DNA of 64,000 bases from contig CANGYQ010000013.1 of assembly GCA_947458745.1 (NCBI GenBank), positions 62,001 to 126,000 on the forward strand. Direction: 5' to 3'. The notes under the pieces are model-generated. The model was not told the origin of the DNA. It was given only the letters and a program-made list of their open reading frames with translations, and searched no databases. Each line of letters opens with the position of its first letter. The first letter of the stretch is position 1. Shown one piece after another: positions 60,991 to 64,000 of this stretch. The DNA comes from Bryobacteraceae bacterium (GTDB lineage: Bacteria; Acidobacteriota; Terriglobia; Bryobacterales; Bryobacteraceae). The position numbers were made by a program, and so were the translations under genes.

Positions 60991-62154
60991 CTAGTCCGAC
61001 CCCCGCAAGCTGCGGCGGCGCCGCTCGTTGTTCAGATGGAACGCTTCCTCCAGGACGACGCGTTCCTGTTCGCCAATCCCCTCCAGCAGCGGGCGGCGGC
61101 CACCAACTTCCGCACCCAACTTGACCGACCGTAGCCCGAACAGTCCGTCGGGCTTTTCGACGAACAAGTACTCGACGTTCTCAACGGTAACGACGGCCGC
61201 CGTCGGAACCACCCGGCGCCGCTCGACGTGCTCTTTCAGGATCAGGCTGGCCAGCATCGCGGGCTTATACCGGCGGTCTGGATTCGGCAGCTCCATCCGG
61301 ACCATGACGGTGCGCGTCTCACGATTCACGGCGTTGCTGACAAAGGTCAGGCGGCCATTGATCTTGAGGCCCGGCAACGCTGCGATCTCGGCTTCCACCA
61401 CCTGTCCGGCCCGCAACCGGCCGGCGCTTTGCTCCGGCACCTCGGCCACCAGCCAGAGCCGCGACAGGTCGGCGATCTCGAAAAGGGTATCGGCCGGTTG
61501 CACCACCTGCCCAATCTTGGCGTGGTGCTCCATGACAATGCCGTCCATACTCGCCTCGACGCGGGAAACGGAGTTCATGGCGCGCGTGCGCTGCAACTCC
61601 TCAATCGCGTCGGCGGCCATCCCCAGCAGGGCCAGCTGATCCCGCGCGGCGGCCACTTCAGCACTGCCTTGAGCCAGTTCAGCCTCGCGCCGCTGTAGTT
61701 CCGCGGAGCCGATCACATCGGACTTCAGCAGCACCTGGGCCCGCTCAACCGCCCGCTGCGCCAACTGGCGTTGCGAAATTGCTTTCAGGAATTCCAATTG
61801 CGCGCCGGATAGACCGGTGCTGTTGATCGTTGCCAGCGTTTGGCCCCGGCGCACCGGTTCGCCTTCATGCACGCTCAGCGACATGATGCGGCCCATGACG
61901 GGTGAGCCCACGCGCGTCACCAAACGTTGGTCCACATCGACGAGGGCCGCTACCTGGATGGAACCGCCAATCTCGGCCCATTCCAACGTCCCCGTGCGGT
62001 AGCGCTTCGCTTCTTCGGGGGTCAGATGGATCTCCAGCGGATTGCCTGCGGACGGAGGTGAGGCCGCCACGGTAGCCACGGGCGCGGCCTTCTGGCATCC
62101 GCTTTGGATGACCACAGCGCAGATGAGGCCAATGAAGAAGAGACAGTTTCTCAT
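60991..62154 (-). CDS. RND efflux periplasmic adaptor (lipoprotein)
   Basis: 387 residues. Lipoprotein signal with the box I-Q-S-G-C (Cys20). The membrane-fusion domains follow in order: barrel-sandwich with V-G-S-P-V-M-G-R-I-M-S-L-S-V-H-E-G-E-P-V, alpha hairpin (about 125-185, Gln/Ala-rich), lipoyl return with A-S-M-D-G-I-V, and beta-barrel with R-T-V-M-V-R-M-E-L-P-N. No His-rich metal site is seen. A strong ribosome site (GAGGAGGAAG) lies in the end of the TolC gene. Joins the inner-membrane pump to the outer channel. Confidence 0.93.
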   Translation of the reverse strand: MRNCLFFIGLICAVVIQSGCQKAAPVATVAASPPSAGNPLEIHLTPEEAKRYRTGTLEWAEIGGSIQVAALVDVDQRLVTRVGSPVMGRIMSLSVHEGEPVRRGQTLATINSTGLSGAQLEFLKAISQRQLAQRAVERAQVLLKSDVIGSAELQRREAELAQGSAEVAAARDQLALLGMAADAIEELQRTRAMNSVSRVEASMDGIVMEHHAKIGQVVQPADTLFEIADLSRLWLVAEVPEQSAGRLRAGQVVEAEIAALPGLKINGRLTFVSNAVNRETRTVMVRMELPNPDRRYKPAMLASLILKEHVERRRVVPTAAVVTVENVEYLFVEKPDGLFGLRSVKLGAEVGGRRPLLEGIGEQERVVLEEAFHLNNERRRRSLRGSD

Positions 62155-62156
62155 GG

Positions 62157-63386
62157 TTACTTCCTCCTCAGTTCGAGGGCACGCAGTTCATCTACCTCCA
62201 CCAGCGCGGCCTGTCGATCAAACTGGGTATTCAGCAGATCCAGCCGTACGGTGCGCAGCACGCGTTGGGCGTCCAATACTTCCAGAATTCCCCGTTCGCC
62301 CAAGCGGTAAGCGGTTTCCGCCGCCTGCAATCCGGCCTCGGCTTCCCGGATCAACCCTTGTTCCAGAGCGCGGAGTTGTTCGCCCGCCAGTTGATAACGC
62401 TCATAGGCCCCCGCTAGGCGGGCCAGCAGCTCCAGCTTGCCATTCTCGGCCAGCGCCTGCGCCCGGCGCAGGTCAGCCGCGGCGGCCGCAATCGGCCCTT
62501 CCCGCTTGTTCCAGAGCGATAGCGGGATACTCATCCCGACGCGATAGGTGGGCGTATCCGGCGGGCGGTCCATCTCCGCGATGAGGGATGGCTGGGGCCG
62601 GCGTAGGGCCGTTTCATATCGCACTCGCGCCTCCGAAACCCGGATCTCCGCTTGGGCCCACGCCAGCATCGGGTGACGCTGCAGCATGACCTCGCGCACT
62701 TCATCGGCAGGGGGGAGGTTGGCATTGGTATCCAAGGTACCCTCCAGCACCAGATCGGCCTCCAGCGGTGCACCAACTGCCGCGCGAAGACCGGCGAGCG
62801 ACGCGACGTACTGCAGGCGGGCGCTGCTGGCTGCGGTCCGCGCCACGGCCAATTCCGCGTCTGCCCGGTAGAGCTCCAACCGCCCGGCTTCACCAACGTC
62901 TACCCGCACCTGCAAGCGCCTCCGGAAATCCTCCACCAAACGCACGTTCTCAGAAAGGATGCTAATTTCACTCCGCTTGCGGAGCGCCTGGAAAAACGCG
63001 CGCCGGACTTCAGCCAGGACAGCGAGGCGGACTGCGGCAAGCGCCAGTTCACTGGATTGCTGGCCCTGCCGGGCCAATTGTTCACGTGCCGGCCGCAGCG
63101 GTCCCAGTTCGAGTGGCTGCGAAAACACTAGCGAGCTCACCAGCCCACGCACGTTTCCCGGCACCCGGTAGTCCTGGCCGCCGATGCGGGCGCCAAACTC
63201 AGGATTCGGATAAGCCAGGGCACCCACGACGCCCGCTTTGGCGGAGTCTATCTGTGCGGAACCGGCCCTGAGGCGGGGATGATTGTCATCCGCCAGCGCC
63301 AGCACCTTATCCAGCGTCAGCGGAGTCTCAGCCCAACTGCAGGCAACCACAAGGCTTAAGAAAAGAATCCTTAAGGAATGGCGCAC
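62157..63386 (-). CDS. TolC-family outer membrane efflux protein
   Basis: 409 residues from GTG 63386, which gives a clean signal peptide (R-H-S-L-R-I-L-F-L-S-L-V-V-A-C-S-W-A); ATGs at 63440, 63428 and 63422 would add 12-18 polar residues. Two OEP repeats (each about 170 residues) with L-T-L-D-K-V-L-A-L-A-D-D-N-H-P at the start and A-E-A-G-L-Q-A-A-E-T-A-Y-R-L-G-E-R-G-I-L-E-V-L-D near the end. First gene of the efflux operon, 2 bp before the adaptor. A dyad candidate operator sits upstream. Confidence 0.9.
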   Translation of the reverse strand: MRHSLRILFLSLVVACSWAETPLTLDKVLALADDNHPRLRAGSAQIDSAKAGVVGALAYPNPEFGARIGGQDYRVPGNVRGLVSSLVFSQPLELGPLRPAREQLARQGQQSSELALAAVRLAVLAEVRRAFFQALRKRSEISILSENVRLVEDFRRRLQVRVDVGEAGRLELYRADAELAVARTAASSARLQYVASLAGLRAAVGAPLEADLVLEGTLDTNANLPPADEVREVMLQRHPMLAWAQAEIRVSEARVRYETALRRPQPSLIAEMDRPPDTPTYRVGMSIPLSLWNKREGPIAAAAADLRRAQALAENGKLELLARLAGAYERYQLAGEQLRALEQGLIREAEAGLQAAETAYRLGERGILEVLDAQRVLRTVRLDLLNTQFDRQAALVEVDELRALELRRK

Positions 63387-63434
63387 GGCGGAGGCACCAC
63401 AAGAGTGACCTGATCCACACATCGCCATCACTGA

Positions 63435-63454
63435 TAACATCCGCTAATGTTAGC
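63435..63454. promoter_or_regulatory. Dyad upstream of the efflux operon, candidate operator
   Basis: TAACAT-N6-ATGTTA (63435-63452) is a perfect 6-bp inverted repeat, and GCTAA-TG-TTAGC (63443-63454) is a second one that overlaps it. Both lie 49 bp or more upstream of the efflux operon start in an AT-rich patch, where metal- or drug-responsive repressors often bind. No regulator gene is nearby. The rest of the 160-bp gap up to the next gene shows no clear structure. Confidence 0.4.
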
Positions 63455-63611
63455 AGAGGTTGACCGTAAGTTTCTTTATCCATTGATGCCCTTATCCCAC
63501 AGCAGGCCGAGGATCAACCTTGGCCTCAACGCGCGGGCATGTGAATAGCGCTCGTCATCACGCAGGCTGACGGAAAACGAACGTAATCACTGCGCCAGGA
63601 CCTGGCTACGC

Positions 63612-64000
63612 TCACTGGCCACCGGCCGTGGTTGCGGGGCCCAGCAGAGGCTGAACCGACGCCTTCTTCACGTCCGGACCCACCGGTGCCAGCGCGATAG
63701 CGGCATAAGCGGTGGCCATTGAGGAAATCCACTGGTCGTGGCCGTAGGGGAAACCGCTCTCGAAGTAGGGCTGGAACTTGGGTGCCCGGCTGGCCACGTA
63801 CCAGGAGCCATCCGCCCGCTGGGTCGAGACCAGGTATTTCGCCCCACGCTGATAGACCTCGTCGTCCACCTTCGCCATGCCCGATTCATAAAGCGACCAC
63901 AGCACAATGCCCGTCGCATAAGCATCGCTTTCCAGATTCGGATTCTGCGAGAAGCCGCCATCACGCCGTTGTTGGGCGATCAAGGGTGGTGCGGCCGCCA
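63612..64000 (-). CDS. Squalene-cyclase/prenyltransferase-repeat protein, C-terminal end (partial)
   Basis: The frame is open from the window end (64000) to TGA 63612-63614, giving at least 128 residues; the start lies outside. Repeats with the QW-type pattern are seen: R-R-D-G-G-F-S-Q-N, A-D-G-S-W-Y-V and Y-x-x-G-F-P-Y-G-H-D-Q-W. These match squalene-hopene-cyclase-like alpha/alpha-barrel proteins. Catalytic D-x-D-D is not in the visible part. In Acidobacteriota many such proteins are secreted and not cyclases, so the role is open. Confidence 0.8.
   Translation of the reverse strand, partial: AAAPPLIAQQRRDGGFSQNPNLESDAYATGIVLWSLYESGMAKVDDEVYQRGAKYLVSTQRADGSWYVASRAPKFQPYFESGFPYGHDQWISSMATAYAAIALAPVGPDVKKASVQPLLGPATTAGGQ

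Noticed and set aside
1..64000. CRISPR array, tRNA, rRNA, prophage or insertion sequence
   Set aside because: No regularly spaced direct repeats, no cloverleaf that I could fold, and no transposase, integrase or phage gene seen.

Overview
The window is a gene-dense, high-GC stretch of a bacterial chromosome with no tRNA or rRNA gene, insertion sequence, prophage or CRISPR array that I can see. The best taxonomic clue is the secreted protein at 44579-46645. It carries BACON-type repeats and ends in a domain that I recognise as the one typical of Candidatus Solibacter usitatus and its relatives. Many exported proteins with Tat signals (sugar isomerases, Gfo/Idh oxidoreductase, amidase), D-aminoacylases, a DUF1080 protein and cytochromes also fit Acidobacteriota, order Bryobacterales. 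This assignment is inference, not a database result.

Layout. 1-5900: end of trpS, an MFS exporter, a minus-strand operon (AI-2E-type membrane protein, exported TIM-barrel protein, lipoprotein), then ruvX-mltG and a small unknown. 5900-7440: two divergent small secreted Cys proteins, a clear terminator and a RHH/PIN toxin-antitoxin pair. 7440-16670: D-threonine aldolase-like enzyme, a hairpin repeat, an epoxide-hydrolase-like protein, MOSC protein, glnE, two paralogous exported helical-repeat proteins and L-serine dehydratase. 16670-23500 (minus strand): S10-type peptidase, gluQ, cytochrome c, DUF1080 protein, CPBP protease coupled to a NUDIX gene, and an ECF sigma/anti-sigma operon whose sigma gene is broken by one extra base. 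23500-31400: MFS transporter, a glycan-type cluster (GT2, DegT aminotransferase, epimerase, methyltransferase) led by an FHA-GAF-SpoIIE phosphatase, rlmH and an M23 peptidase. 31500-41040 (plus strand): accD, tandem D-aminoacylases, ABC-F ATPase, TIM-barrel protein, a beta-propeller/dihaem peroxidase fusion and a TPR protein. 41070-44544: the ATP-grasp/alpha-E/transglutaminase trio. 44579-50724: the BACON protein, an S41 peptidase homologue that lacks its catalytic residues, FmdB zinc ribbon, VOC protein and amidase. 50936-57822: baeRF3-like protein, Gfo/Idh oxidoreductase, M81 peptidase-MFS pair and DUF418 membrane protein. 57884-63386: tripartite RND efflux operon. The window ends inside a squalene-cyclase-like repeat protein.

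How genes work together. Housekeeping functions (RuvX, MltG, GlnE, AccD, RlmH, GluQ) sit among genes for periplasmic catabolism. DUF1080, cytochrome c, Gfo/Idh and two sugar-isomerase-like TIM barrels are the kinds of parts used in oxidative 3-keto-glycoside breakdown. D-aminoacylases, D-threonine aldolase, amidase, serine dehydratase and several peptidases suggest amino-acid and peptide (including D-amino acid) use. Translational coupling by ATGA, GTGA or short overlaps is frequent. No single locus is a convincing new defence or mobile system. The most unusual items are the catalytically dead S41 homologue, the propeller-peroxidase fusion, the frameshifted sigma factor, the structured leader of the baeRF3-like gene and several compact inverted repeats.
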